The notes beneath the pieces were generated by a model, which saw nothing but the letters and a program-made list of their open reading frames with translations, made no database searches and was not told the DNA's origin. Position numbers and translations under genes: made by a program. Below, one piece after another: positions 24,401 to 30,512 of a stretch of DNA of 64,000 bases. The stretch's first letter is position 1. Each line of letters starts with the position of its first letter. The stretch is from Pachyseris speciosa (Eukaryota > Cnidaria > Anthozoa > Scleractinia > Pachyseridae): the NCBI GenBank assembly GCA_016490735.1, contig JAEMWC010001378.1, forward strand, positions 1 through 64,000. Reading direction: 5' to 3'.

Positions 24401-27400
24401 TTTTTGGCTAATCAACACTCTAAGCTGTTTTCTCACCACAGTTCTCCAGTCTGCACCATCCATTGCGACTGCTTTCAGAAATGAATCTCAATATTTGTTC
24501 TCTTAATGTGAGAGGATTGGGGGATAAGCTGAAAAGGAGAGAAATGTTCAACTGGCTAAGGAAGAAAAAATACTCAATTTACATGTTGCAAGAAGTTCAC
24601 TGTTCTGAAAATACAAGTGTCATGTGGTCGGCGGAATGGGGCTATAAAACTATTTTTAGCAGTCACGATAGCGCCAGGTGTGGTGTCGCTATTTTATTTA
24701 ACAACTCCTTCAGTTTCAAAATTCAAAAATCCTTTTCGGACCCAAACGGTAGATTCATAATTTGCGATATAGAATCGGAAAAGAAGCTCATCACAATTGC
24801 TACAGTATACGCCCCCAATGAAGATGACCCACAATTCTTTACCAGTTTCTTCGACCATCTTATGGATTTCGAGTGTGAAGAAATTGTCGTTGGTGGAGAT
24901 TTCAACCTTGTTCTAAATGTAGACGTAGATAAAAAGGGCGGACATGCTAGAACACACAGCAATTCTCAAGAAACCCTAAAGAACCTTGCTGCTCAATTTG
25001 ACTTAATAGACGCGTGGAGAATAATTAACCCCGATAGCCGTAAATACACTTGGCGTCGGAGAAGGCCGGAAATTTCATGCCGTTTAGACTTTTTTCTTGT
25101 AAGCCAAAGTCTGATGTGTAAAGTTAGGGACGCAAATATCTTAGTCGGCTACAAAACTGATCACTCATTAATAGACCTCCAAGTCACCTTTCATTCTAAC
25201 TCTAGAGGCCCGGGTTTTTGGAAACTTAATACTTCTTTTCTATCTGAAATTGATTATGTTAATCAAATCCGAGCTGTCATCAAGGAAACACACGACGAAT
25301 ATCGAAATGATGACACTGTTAACGATGCTTCGCTGTGGGAGATGCTAAAACTTAAAATAAGAGAACAATCATTGAAATATGCGGCGGCCAAAAAAGCAAA
25401 ACTGTCTCGGCGCGAGGAAGAACTTGAGAAAGAAATTAACTCTTTGCAAAACCAAATTGACAGAACTTTTATGCAGCCAAACGACATGGCAGAAGCTTCT
25501 GGCGCCCTTGAGGCTAAGAAGAGAGAACTGGAAAAGATTATTGAATACCGGACAAAAGGTTCAATTCTAAGGGCTCGATGCAGATGGTACAACGAAGGTG
25601 AAAAAATACCAAATACTTTTTAAATTTAGAGAATCGACATTATATGCAAGGTGCTATCACTCAACTGAAAATAGATAGCGATAAGTTTATTACAACGGAT
25701 CGTGAAATCTTAAACCACTGTGAAGCCTTTTATCGCAGCCTCTACACTTCCAAAATCGTCTCCCCTAACGAAGAAGGTGATACGTTTTTTTGCGATACCC
25801 CAGCGGAAAAGAGACTAAAGGAGGCGGATCAAAACAGCTGTGGAGGCCCTCTGTCAAAGAATGAATGCCTGAATGCACTTAAAGATATGGACTGTAATAA
25901 GACACCGGGCTCCGATGGACTGCCTGCCGAATTCTATAAAGTTTTTTGGAACGACATCGCCGACTATTTTTTTAAGTCAATCAATTATGCCTATCACACA
26001 GGACACCTGTCGGTTACTCAAAGGCGAGGGATCATCAAACTTATTCCAAAAAAGGACACCGAACCCTGTTTTGTTAAAAACTGGCGCCCAATATCTCTTT
26101 TGAACTGTGATTATAAAATAGCTACCAAGGTTATCACAAACCGCCTCAAACTAGTTCTCCCGAACGTTATAGATAGTGATCAAACTGGTTTCTTAAAAGG
26201 AAGATTCATAGGAGAGAATATTCGACTGATTGATAGTGTCATTAACTTTACTGCTGCTAAAAACGTTCCTGGGCTCCTACTTTTCCTTGATTTTGAAAAA
26301 GCCTTCGATACCGTTGAATGGTCTTTCATACAAAAAGCCCTTCGGCATTATAACTTTGGACCATCAATATTACACTGGACCAAGCTTTTCTATTATGATA
26401 TTGAAAGCTGCATTTTGAACAATGGTTGGTCTAGTGATTTTTTTGGCCTCGAAAGAGGGGTTAGACAAGGCTGCCCTCTTTCCCCATACCTGTTCATTCT
26501 CTGTGCTGAGGTTTTAGCGGATGCTTTGAAAAGAAATGATAACATTAGGGGTATTACAGTAAATGGACAGGAAATAAAAATAAGCCAATACGCAGACGAC
26601 ACAACCCTTATTCTTGATGGGTCTAGGACGTCCTTCACAAACGCTGTCCAGGCTTTAGAACTTTTTAGTGTAAGCTCTGGCCTTCGCCTAAACCATAAAA
26701 AACAGAAGTGCTCTGGATTGGTGCCAATAAGGATAGTGAGGAGAAATTTTGTCCTGACAAAAATTTTAGGTGGATAAGAGATAAAGTTAAAACGCTAGGC
26801 GTTTGGCTATCTACTGACGCTGCGATAACAGTGAAAGCCAACTATGAGGAAAAATTAGCAGACCTCAGGGCAACCCTGAGCTGTTGGGAATTTCGTCGTT
26901 TAACCTTGCTTGGAAAAATTACTGTGTTGAAAAGTCTGATCATCTCTAAACTTACTTACATATTGTCACCTTTACCAACAAATCATTGCGCCATCGAGGA
27001 AATTAACAGTCTGCTGTTTAACTTTCTATGGAATGGCAAAGGAGACAAAATTAAGCGCGATGTAATGATCAGTGAGTACGAACATGGCGGACTAAAGATG
27101 ATTGATGTTAGGCTCTTCACCAAGGCACTAAAAGCAAGCTGGGTGAAGAAGTACCTTGATTCAGAAAACCTTGCTAAATGGAAATTATTTGTGGATTCGC
27201 AACTTCAGATTTTCGGTGGCGATATGTTCTTTAAAGCTAATCTGCATAAAAAAGATTTAGAGCTTTTTTTAGGCTATCGGACCCTTTCTTGCAAGAGATA
27301 ATGCAGGTATGGTCGGAAATCAGCTATGTGGGTGACATTTCTTCCAACAAGCACCTTCTTTCACAGAGCCTTTGGCTTAACTCTCTTATTCGTGTCGGGA

Positions 27401-30031
27401 ATAAACAATATATTACAAAACTTGGTACTTGCAGGGAATACTCAAAGTTAATGATCTAATGGAAAATGGAACCAGGTTTTTGTCTTTTACAGAATTTAAA
27501 CGCCGTTACAATATCAAGCCAAGTTTTCTCTCTTTCCATGGCCTAATATCAGCAATTAAGCTATTGCGCAAAACTTTTCAAGATCATTTCCGTCATGACA
27601 ATGATGTTGATAGCAGTGGCGCTTTTTTGCAAAACTTTCTGAAGGCAAATAAACCAAACAGATTTATTTATAAAACGCTTGTAGAAAGAAAAAGGAAGAA
27701 TCCTATAAACAGCCAGAAGAAATGGTGCGCTGACTGCTCGATTGAAGAGAACAATTCGATTGATTGGGCAGCTGTTTATCAGTCACATTTTCAGTGTACT
27801 AAAATAACTAAACTACGCACTTTTCAATTTAAGCTGCTGTACAGGAGATTGGCGACCAATGACTTTCTTCAGCAAATCAATTTGTCAAACACTAATCTGT
27901 GTAGTTTTTGCTAATGCGAAGTTGAGACATTGTTTCACCTTTTCTGGAGCTGCACCATCATATCCCGTTTTTGGCAGAGTTTTTAGGAATGGTTGCTGAA
28001 ATTTGAAACCCCGCAATGCTCACCTGAATTAACGCCATCCTTGGTAATAGGTTTGAAGCCTCACCTATTTAATCATAAACATCATCCGTTTTTATTTTTG
28101 ATAGCAGAATGTACATCTGGACTTGCAAAACACGCTTCTCTCTCCCAAGGATAGAAGACTTCCCCCTTTTCCTCTCACATTATAACCTCTAAACGAATCT
28201 CTGTCTTATTGCTTGGTGCGGGCTGGAGCCGTAGGCGTGATATTTGAAGATCGTATGCTTGAGTGGATGTGTGTGTGTGTGCGTACGAGTGTGTCAAGTG
28301 TGCGTGTGTAAGTTTTTTAAGTATATCTAAGTATATATGTTATTTCTTGATTTATGTATTTATTTTTGTAAATTGATGTATATAATAATTAAAGACAATT
28401 CTCTCAAAAAAAAAAACATTTTCAGAAAAGAAAACATTCCAGTACGCATTGCCCACAAATCCCACACTCTCAGACAAGCCCTATCCCACACCCCCACGGA
28501 GCGCAAGTGCACAAGAGACAAATGCCCTATCTCTAACACCGGATTATGTCTACGAAGAAATGCAGTATACCAGCTCACGTGTAACAGCTGCGGTCAACAA
28601 TACATTGGTAGCACCACACGCTTCATCCATGATCGCGTGAGAGAACATATCAATAACGCAAACTCCTCTGTTAAAAAACACATCCATTCCTGCCAGAACG
28701 AAGACTACAAAGGCATTGAGGTCAAGATAATCATGAGTGAAAACGACCCCGCTAATCTACGCCTCTATGAAGCATTTTACATTAGAAAGTACAAGCCCAC
28801 ACTCAATTCCCGAGAAGAATGTACTGAATTCGCAGACCTTCTATTTTAATATTCTATTTTATTCCTAGCGCTTTTAGAGGTCCTTTGTTTAGAGACACTC
28901 CATCATTAGAGCTTTGTATTCTACTCACAGTTTATTTCTATAGCTTGCATACATACGTCACATCTTTTACACATTTCACCCTACACCTTCTTTGCATATA
29001 TATAGCACGCACAGAATATTTTCTCATCCCTGATGATGCCGTTGATCGGCGAAAGCTTGGATTTTACCTGTTACTTTTAAACAGCAGTTTTAGGACTCAA
29101 TCGAACATTCTATACATTTTTTAATCATGCTGCTGAAGGACAACATGAACAGATTATAATTTTTTTGTGTTTGAAGTTTGTTTAAAGTGATGTTTTGGTC
29201 AGCTAGAAGAATTACTTGCCCGAAAATGATAGGGAACAAAGTGTTTCTCTGAGAAATTACTAGCTGAAATGAACTTTCCACGGACTTTCTAGGGAACTAT
29301 TTTCTTTCCGAAAACGGTTGCTGACGTTTCTGACTGCAAAAACAGTAAATATGACCTTTCCGAAAACCTCAGGGGCTATTATTTCCCCATCTTTTAGGCC
29401 ACGTTTTATTTATGAAAATCCGAGTGCACTCTTTAATAGACGCCGAAAGTCTAAGGCGAATTACCCTCCACCAAACAGATATCTACCGAAACTTGTCGTT
29501 GGGTGCCCCTGAACATTACTAACACACCATTCACATTCTTAACCGAAATATAAACCTAAAGACAACAAAATAGGACACACATGAACTACATACTGAATTT
29601 TCCAGAAAAAGTTGAAATGTGGAAAGACTGTGAACTGCAATTATGTAGTTCTTAGGAGAATGTAAAGGAATTGACAATCATACTTACATCATTTTCTCTT
29701 AGTGGTCTGTTGACAATGAAAGAAAAGATTAGGGCTACTACTTAGTAATAGTAATTTGAGTCTAAGCTTGAAAGGTTAAGTTGTGCACCTTTATAATGTA
29801 TCAGGATAGAGAGAAGTTACTCTTTTTGATTTCCCTTCCAGTTACGCCTTGATGAAAGAGTGTTGGAACGAAACTGCTTATGAACGGCCAAGCTTTAATG
29901 ATCTGGTTGAACGAGTAGACAAGATGCTACTGGAGAAGGTTGAATACTTTGATTTCAACAAACTGGATGAGTCCAAAGAATATTATAAGGTGACAGATAC
30001 AACGACAGCGGAAACATCAGTACAGATATAG
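282..30031 (+). CDS. Receptor-type tyrosine kinase gene, kinase domain and C-terminus (7 exons)
   Basis: The joined exons 282-483, 7281-7465, 13948-14211, 16424-16635, 17742-17782, 18729-18825 and 29842-30031 encode a whole tyrosine kinase domain. It would transfer phosphate from ATP to tyrosine on the cytoplasmic side of the plasma membrane. Visible in order are [15 protein letters not shown] (ATP lysine), an alphaC glutamate in EIELMKK, an acidic kinase insert of about 65 residues, [33 protein letters not shown] and CW...RPSF, then a tail rich in tyrosines. Phases agree at all six junctions and all introns are [12 protein letters not shown] and WMAPEA are tyrosine-kinase signatures; the split kinase domain recalls FGFR/PDGFR/VEGFR-type receptors. 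The exact subfamily cannot be set because the ectodomain lies upstream. Two one-base insertions break exon 1, so the gene may be damaged or the assembly wrong there. Confidence 0.88.
484..2311 (+). other. Intron 1, proximal part, no recognised feature
   Basis: A/T-rich intronic sequence. ORFs of up to about 100 codons occur on the minus strand but have no domain signature and no splice context. No repeat structure was found by eye. Confidence 0.5.
2312..2352 (+). repeat. Probable non-LTR retroelement 3' tail
   Basis: The motif GTGCGGTATATAAATTCATT followed by short ACCATT repeats resembles the microsatellite-type 3' end of a truncated LINE or SINE. No coding part is attached, so the family is not identified. 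Confidence 0.35.
2353..2799 (+). other. Intron 1, no recognised feature
   Basis: Unremarkable intronic DNA up to the target-site duplication of the next element. Confidence 0.5.
2809..4206. mobile_element. Non-autonomous TIR DNA transposon, MULE-like, 9-bp TSD
   Basis: The element starts TACCCTGGGTGCCAGAGG and ends with its reverse complement. It is flanked by the identical 9-mer TGCAATTTG at 2800-2808 and 4207-4215. Inverted arms extend about 125 bp (2809-2935 against 4080-4206) and include a second conserved stretch, CCTCTGGTCACGG. No transposase ORF is visible in the 1.4 kb. A 9-bp duplication fits Mutator-like elements, with Merlin a weaker alternative; superfamily is inferred only from this. 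A shorter relative is nested inside at 3204-3339. Confidence 0.8.
3204..3339. mobile_element. 136-bp MITE of the same family nested in the 1.4-kb element
   Basis: Ends are TACCCTGGGTGCCAGAGG and CCTCTGGCACTCAGGGTA. The flanking 9-mers TCGAGTTTG and TTGAGGTTG match at 7 of 9 positions, consistent with an aged 9-bp duplication. It is a miniature relative of the element that holds it. Confidence 0.75.
4430..5154 (+). pseudogene. Decayed CR1/L2-like LINE, reverse transcriptase C-terminus
   Basis: Broken reading frames give RT C-terminal pieces: INDLAV near 4436, [19 protein letters not shown] at about 4644-4700, then [13 protein letters not shown] and [14 protein letters not shown] segments to about 4920 and an LQKLLP-like piece near 5055. 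This order is typical of the region after the RT palm in CR1/L2-type LINEs. Stops and frameshifts are frequent, so it is a fossil. The 1.7-kb foldback element interrupts it at 5163; similarity appears to resume after 6860. Confidence 0.6.
5461..5533. repeat. Hairpin module in left arm of foldback element
   Basis: AGTGGCAGCGCTCGGCCATG and its reverse complement flank an A/T-rich loop of about 31 bp. The same hairpin recurs at 6481-6553, so each arm carries a palindrome inside the larger palindrome. Confidence 0.85.
6481..6553. repeat. Hairpin module in right arm of foldback element
   Basis: Reverse-complement counterpart of 5461-5533, with the same stem and the loop inverted. Confidence 0.85.
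6861..7162 (+). repeat. Non-LTR retroelement 3' ends with microsatellite tails
   Basis: After the foldback element, A/T-rich sequence ends in CAATAAAGTATCTATCTATC (7062-7085). A second tail-like segment, GAATAAAGTTTTACTTGACC, follows at about 7156. Both look like LINE/SINE 3' termini with short tandem tails. The first may be the remaining 3' part of the LINE interrupted at 5163. Confidence 0.45.
7163..7280 (+). repeat. CTTGC/CTTTC/CTTCA microsatellite serving as splice acceptor tract
   Basis: About 115 bp of pyrimidine-rich 5-bp repeats (CTTGC, CTTTC, CTTCA) run directly into the acceptor TTCAAG of the 7281 exon. The tract appears continuous with the retroelement tail upstream, so the polypyrimidine tract of this intron is repeat-derived. 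Confidence 0.75.
7281..7465 (+). CDS. Kinase exon: alphaC helix to hinge and alphaD
   Basis: The exon follows the acceptor TTACTTCAAG and stops before GTAACA at 7466. It reads [20 protein letters not shown], then [35 protein letters not shown], the GCW strand and the IIEY..HGDL hinge are standard tyrosine kinase landmarks; the glutamate in EIELMKK is the expected salt-bridge partner of the VAVK lysine. It ends in phase 0 with CAG. The upstream pyrimidine tract is a CTTGC/CTTTC microsatellite and a MITE begins 10 bp after the donor, so both splice sites sit against repeats. Confidence 0.93.
7476..7802. mobile_element. Palindromic MITE, copy 1 (327 bp)
   Basis: It begins TTGAAGGCCTCGGAGCATAA and ends with the reverse complement. 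Terminal arms of about 125 bp surround a non-palindromic centre. Near-identical relatives lie at 10213-10499 and 18062-18452. The ORFs of 61-141 codons in these copies are repeated shadows, not genes. No clear target duplication was found. It starts 10 bp after the donor GT of the 7281-7465 exon. Confidence 0.85.
7803..9400 (+). mobile_element. Partial, diverged copy of the 2.3-kb palindromic element
   Basis: From GTATTAATATTCATACGTGA onward this is collinear with the left arm of 19546-21856, sharing GATAGTGTGACGTAGACTAT, GGCGGTTAAAACATCGATT and CAACTCTCGTCT. It then follows the centre of that element in reverse orientation, for example ATAAATCACTTTTGC near 9047 and AAAATGAATCCATC near 9337. 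A mirrored second arm is not visible. Its true left end may be hidden by the adjoining MITE. It is more diverged than the 19.5-kb copy. Confidence 0.65.
8851..8992 (-). repeat. Possible tRNA-derived SINE insertion, minus strand
   Basis: On the minus strand GGGTTCGAATCCCGTA is a perfect pol III B-box/T-arm-like sequence. It is followed by T-rich sequence (the A-rich run 8853-8905 on the plus strand). The segment has no counterpart in the related element at 20.9 kb, so it looks inserted. No convincing A-box lies upstream and the cloverleaf is incomplete, so this is not called a tRNA gene. Confidence 0.4.
9590..10045 (+). repeat. Degenerate dispersed-motif array
   Basis: A motif close to GTCAACCAAGGCTACTGTG followed by TGCTGTTTTCG recurs imperfectly at about 9607, 9718, 9968 and 10008. 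A long minus-strand ORF (9384-9947) crosses it but has no recognisable domain and is compositionally repetitive. Confidence 0.45.
9826..9912 (+). repeat. Interstitial telomere-like CCCTAA tract
   Basis: Degenerate repeats CTAACCCTAACCCTATCCCT then AGCCCTAGCC and later CTAACCC variants. They resemble the animal telomere hexamer (TTAGGG on the minus strand) but are short and mutated. Confidence 0.6.
10213..10499. mobile_element. Palindromic MITE, copy 2 (287 bp, internal deletion)
   Basis: Nearly identical to copy 1 at 7476 but lacks 39 bp of the right arm. The deletion lies between two copies of AATTCG, leaving one at the junction. Ends are TTGAAGGCCTCGG and CCGAGGCCTTCA. Confidence 0.88.
10500..11757 (+). 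other. Intron 2, no gene recognised; poly-C run
   Basis: Intronic DNA. The only notable structure is a G-rich then C-rich low-complexity stretch at about 10799-10850 with a run of 17 C at 10827-10843, a likely length-unstable site. Confidence 0.5.
11758..12130 (-). repeat. Dispersed repeat, inverted relative of 29199-29507
   Basis: Sequence around GACAAGTTTCGGTAGATATC, GCCCCTGAGGTTTTCG and AGGCAATTAAAATTTC matches, in reverse complement and with gaps, the segment at 29199-29507. Both lie in introns of the kinase gene about 17 kb apart. No terminal repeats or coding domain were identified. Confidence 0.65.
12131..13947 (+). other. Intron 2, distal part, no recognised feature
   Basis: A/T-rich intron with simple TTTTA repeats near 12765. 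An ORF at 12178-12501 has no domain or splice support. It ends at the acceptor CCTTCAG. Confidence 0.5.
13948..14211 (+). CDS. Kinase exon: acidic kinase insert and start of alphaE
   Basis: The exon is 264 bp, phase 0 on both sides, with acceptor CCTTCAG and donor GTAAGT. About 65 residues are a low-complexity insert rich in Glu, Asp, Ser and Thr with six cysteines ([37 protein letters not shown]). It closes with [14 protein letters not shown], the alphaE helix that precedes the catalytic loop. Kinase inserts at this position are found in split-domain receptors such as PDGFR and VEGFR. The insert holds one Tyr (SYENT), a possible phosphosite, but that role is inference. Confidence 0.9.
14212..15180 (+). 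other. Intron 3, proximal part, no recognised feature
   Basis: Intronic sequence without recognised repeat or coding segment. Confidence 0.5.
15181..15257. repeat. Perfect-type hairpin, 38-bp arms, 1-nt loop
   Basis: Left arm 15181-15218 and right arm 15220-15257 are reverse complements except for two positions. The core AGCGATCTCGACACACCAG pairs with CTGGCGTGTCGAGATCGCT around the single C at 15219. Such a structure would extrude as a cruciform or form a strong RNA hairpin in the pre-mRNA. It is not attached to a recognised transposon end. Confidence 0.9.
15258..16423 (+). other. Intron 3, distal part, no recognised feature
   Basis: A/T-rich intron ending in the acceptor TTATTTTACAG. Nothing else could be supported. 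Confidence 0.5.
16424..16635 (+). CDS. Kinase exon: catalytic loop, DFG and activation segment
   Basis: The acceptor TTTTACAG ends at 16423 and the donor GTATGT starts at 16636. The exon encodes [20 protein letters not shown], then [23 protein letters not shown] and [14 protein letters not shown] supplies the catalytic Asp and Asn, and DFG the magnesium-binding Asp. The activation loop has Tyr in [13 protein letters not shown], the usual autophosphorylation place. The last codon is split GT and completed by A of the next exon to give the V of DVWSFG. Confidence 0.95.
17015..17260 (+). repeat. Copy of an old dispersed repeat also at 31185 and 31955
   Basis: CCAGCACTTTTCAGCTCTTG, GGTTACCATAGAAACACTAT and GAGCTCGGTGACCCC occur here and, diverged, at 31185-31375 (same strand) and 31955-32165 (opposite strand). 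This suggests a non-autonomous element family; ends are not resolved. The rest of intron 4 (16636-17741) has no recognised feature. Confidence 0.55.
17742..17782 (+). CDS. Kinase micro-exon: [13 protein letters not shown]
   Basis: This 41-bp exon lies between acceptor TTTCAG and donor GTAATT. With the two bases from the previous exon it reads [15 protein letters not shown], the alphaF region following KSD in tyrosine kinases. It is too short for ORF-based gene finding but is fixed by phase and motif on both sides. The last base G is completed by GT of the next exon. Confidence 0.92.
18062..18452. mobile_element. Palindromic MITE, copy 3 (391 bp, long-arm form)
   Basis: Arms 18062-18226 and 18288-18452 are near-perfect reverse complements around a 61-bp spacer. 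The ends are TTGAAGGGCTCGGAGC. Compared with copies 1 and 2 the central block, including AACCTTCCATGGGAGTGG in those copies, is inverted here. It lies in the intron between the 41-bp and 97-bp kinase exons. Confidence 0.9.
18729..18825 (+). CDS. Kinase exon: alphaF-alphaG to RP motif
   Basis: The acceptor is ATTCCAG and the donor GTAAG at 18826. It encodes [20 protein letters not shown] then [16 protein letters not shown] and Y.ME.P are conserved in the C-lobe of tyrosine kinases. The last codon (TT) is completed by T of the final exon, 11 kb downstream. Confidence 0.93.
18997..19236. mobile_element. 240-bp MITE with 9-bp TSD
   Basis: Ends TAGCCTGGGAGCAAGCTCTC and GAGAGCTTGTCACAGGCTA form inverted repeats. 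The flanks ATGCTTTAA (18988-18996) and ATGCTTCAA (19237-19245) match at 8 of 9 positions. The interior includes CCCTGC/CCCTGT repeats. The 9-bp duplication suggests a MULE-type mobiliser. Confidence 0.8.
19546..21856. mobile_element. 2.3-kb palindromic element with about 0.88-kb inverted arms
   Basis: Left arm about 19546-20432 and right arm about 20977-21856 are almost perfect reverse complements; the spacer is about 545 bp. The ends are TTGAAGGGCTCGGGGCAAGA and its complement, sharing TTGAAGGGCTCGG with the short MITE copies. ORFs of 61-163 codons occur in mirrored pairs and show no transposase motif, so it is non-autonomous. Target duplication is unclear because CAATTG overlaps both ends. 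It lies in the last intron of the kinase gene. Confidence 0.85.
22082..22255. repeat. A/T-rich low-complexity tract with ATATTGCAATATT motifs
   Basis: Includes TATATATA runs and several TATTACAATATTGCAATATT-like short palindromes, directly next to the 3' end of the minus-strand Penelope copy. Confidence 0.6.
22318..22360 (-). ncRNA. Hammerhead-ribozyme-like motif, Penelope 3' region (minus copy)
   Basis: On the minus strand CTGATGA is followed by a stem GCCG-TTGAT-CGGC and then GAAA, matching the CUGAUGA/stem II/GAAA core. ATCC before and GGAT after could pair as stem I. Only GCTT separates GAAA from GGAT, so stem III is essentially absent and activity is doubtful. Hammerhead motifs are known in Penelope-like elements. 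Confidence 0.45.
22533..23042 (-). CDS. Penelope-like GIY-YIG endonuclease region (partial)
   Basis: This open frame of 169 codons encodes a basic linker ([14 protein letters not shown]), a Cys-rich segment [15 protein letters not shown], then [20 protein letters not shown] with [10 protein letters not shown], a GIY-YIG nuclease core in the form VYQL..C..C...YIGST. The C-terminal [17 protein letters not shown] is the typical end of this domain, containing the conserved Glu. It would nick target DNA for retrotransposition. The apparent start is only the first ATG after the internal deletion junction, so the ORF is a fragment of a longer polyprotein. Confidence 0.85.
   Translation of the reverse strand: MLTSSTEWSYLKIPYISERLNHRITNIFRKENIPVRIAHKSHTLRQALSHTPTERKCTRDNCPISNTGLCLRRNAVYQLTCNSCGQQYIGSTTRFIHDRVREHINNANSSVKKHIHSCQNEDYKGIEVKIIMSENDPTNPRLYEAFYIRKYKPTLNSREECTEFADLLF
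23153..23655 (+). mobile_element. Penelope-like element, plus strand, 5' segment (RT thumb region)
   Basis: It opens with [20 protein letters not shown], the residues after the catalytic YVD of the RT, then [28 protein letters not shown] and [12 protein letters not shown], and reaches [11 protein letters not shown]. It stops at ACATTTT, where a LINE is inserted, and resumes at 28415. It begins exactly where the minus-strand copy loses similarity, so the two Penelope fragments are head to head. Confidence 0.8.
23686..24201 (+). CDS. LINE ORF1 protein (5'-truncated), L1/Tx1 type
   Basis: 171 codons. The N-terminal part ([20 protein letters not shown]) looks like the end of a coiled coil. [20 protein letters not shown] and [10 protein letters not shown].....RPIIVRF follow, the RRM-like core of L1-type ORF1 proteins. 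The C-terminal part ([19 protein letters not shown]) matches the C-terminal domain of such proteins. These proteins bind LINE RNA as trimers. The ATG is simply the first after a stop; the coiled coil probably extended upstream in the full element. Confidence 0.8.
   Translation: METLRKRITSLELQLQTEIENNIKLEQYTRRENLRFNNIEENEGEDCKSVVHDIIKNDLGIDSKDIRFHAVHPVGKNVEGRHRPIIVRFISHEDRDLTWRNRSKIKSSSNHPNSYITEDFATAIQEECKILIKAMMKARNEHGIHDAKVIRRFLLINKEKYNHQNIPESLE
24481..27914 (+). pseudogene. LINE ORF2: AP endonuclease plus reverse transcriptase, frameshifted
   Basis: The frame from 24481 gives an AP endonuclease: [37 protein letters not shown] and [15 protein letters not shown]. After the run A6 at 25601 the frame shifts to the [45 protein letters not shown] (motif A), [13 protein letters not shown] (motif B) and [12 protein letters not shown] (motif C). 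Further one-base losses occur at A6 26697-26702, T7 27264-27270 and near 27430. A stop at 27912 interrupts a C-terminal Cys motif ([18 protein letters not shown]). The enzyme would be inactive as read. All four shifts are one-base deletions, three at homopolymers, so assembly error is possible. Confidence 0.88.
28422..28849 (+). CDS. Penelope-like GIY-YIG endonuclease region, plus strand (partial)
   Basis: The frame encodes [55 protein letters not shown] and [14 protein letters not shown]. It is almost identical to the minus-strand copy, differing at few residues (DKC for DNC, ANLRLYE for TNPRLYE). Its natural 5' coding sequence is displaced 4.8 kb upstream by the LINE, so the ORF is a fragment. 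The cysteines and Tyr of the GIY-YIG core are intact. Confidence 0.85.
29024..29065 (+). ncRNA. Hammerhead-ribozyme-like motif, Penelope 3' region (plus copy)
   Basis: CTGATGA (29030-29036), stem GCCG/CGGC with TTGAT loop, GAAA (29051-29054). ATCC upstream could pair with GGAT downstream. Same layout as the minus-strand copy; stem III is too short for a normal monomeric hammerhead. Confidence 0.45.
29199..29507 (+). repeat. Dispersed repeat, inverted relative of 11758-12130
   Basis: Contains GAAAACCTCAGGGGCTATTA and CAGATATCTACCGAAACTTG, which match the 11.8-kb copy in reverse complement. It lies about 330 bp upstream of the terminal kinase exon. Confidence 0.65.
29842..30031 (+). CDS. Kinase terminal exon: CW..RPSF motif, C-tail and stop
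   Basis: The acceptor CTTCCAG precedes 29842. Reading continues [19 protein letters not shown], then [19 protein letters not shown] and a tail with [10 protein letters not shown], ending at TAG 30029-30031. CW....RP.F is the last conserved kinase motif. The tail tyrosines (VEYFDF, EYYKV) could act as docking sites, which is inference. An ATTAAA at 30489-30494 is a possible poly(A) signal, not proven. Confidence 0.93.
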
Positions 30032-30512
30032 TCAGAGTTGGTTTGTTATTCAGTTCCATTTAAAGGCTACGGCAAACTTCCTTGATACAAAAAGTAAATA
30101 GTTACGAAATCCGGTGCATGCATCCTTAAACATGATTGTATAGATTAATAATAATTGATAAAAGAGGACAAGCTTGAGCAGTAAGCTTTGTTCTTAAAAC
30201 TATTGCGTCAAGCTATCATTACTTAGAAAGTAGATTGCGATATTTTGCAAGAGGTGTAGCAGTATCCATGCAGTGAGGACACTTTAGTTCAGCGTTTGCC
30301 ATAAAAATTTCAATGTTTTGTTTGACAAAGGATAACCATTTTCTTTAACATCAATTTAAAAACATATACTCTATATCTGGAAGTTATCAAGTACACTGAT
30401 AACTATTGTAAGATTTCCATTGTATTTCCCATGAGAGGTTTTATGTTAGTTAAAGCTTCTTTGAGGCATATCTAATGAAACAAAAGCAATTAAAGAAACG
30501 GTAACTATTGGA
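30032..30512 (+). other. 3' flank / probable 3' UTR of the kinase gene
   Basis: A/T-rich DNA after the stop. ATTAAA at 30489-30494 is a candidate poly(A) signal. No other feature was seen. Confidence 0.4.

Larger units (their letters stand above)
23656..28414 (+). mobile_element. L1/Tx1-type LINE, 5'-truncated, 4.76 kb with poly(A)
   Basis: Flanked by AACATTTT at 23648-23655 and 28415-28422, and ending in a run of A after CTCTC. It contains an ORF1-like gene (23686-24201), an APE endonuclease plus RT ORF2 (from 24481) and a 3' UTR with TG repeats (about 28268-28312). The 5' end cuts into ORF1 coding sequence, as expected for incomplete target-primed reverse transcription. It sits inside the plus-strand Penelope copy, whose sequence is continuous across the insertion when one duplication is removed. 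Confidence 0.9.
28415..29122 (+). mobile_element. Penelope-like element, plus strand, 3' segment (GIY-YIG and 3' UTR)
   Basis: Continues the copy interrupted at 23655: TTTTCAGAAAAGAAAACATT leads into [14 protein letters not shown], the Cys-rich linker and the GIY-YIG core, ending at the stop near 28849. The 3' UTR to about 29122 matches the minus-strand copy, including the CTGATGATGCCG motif and the AACATTCTATACATTTTTT end. Confidence 0.87.
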
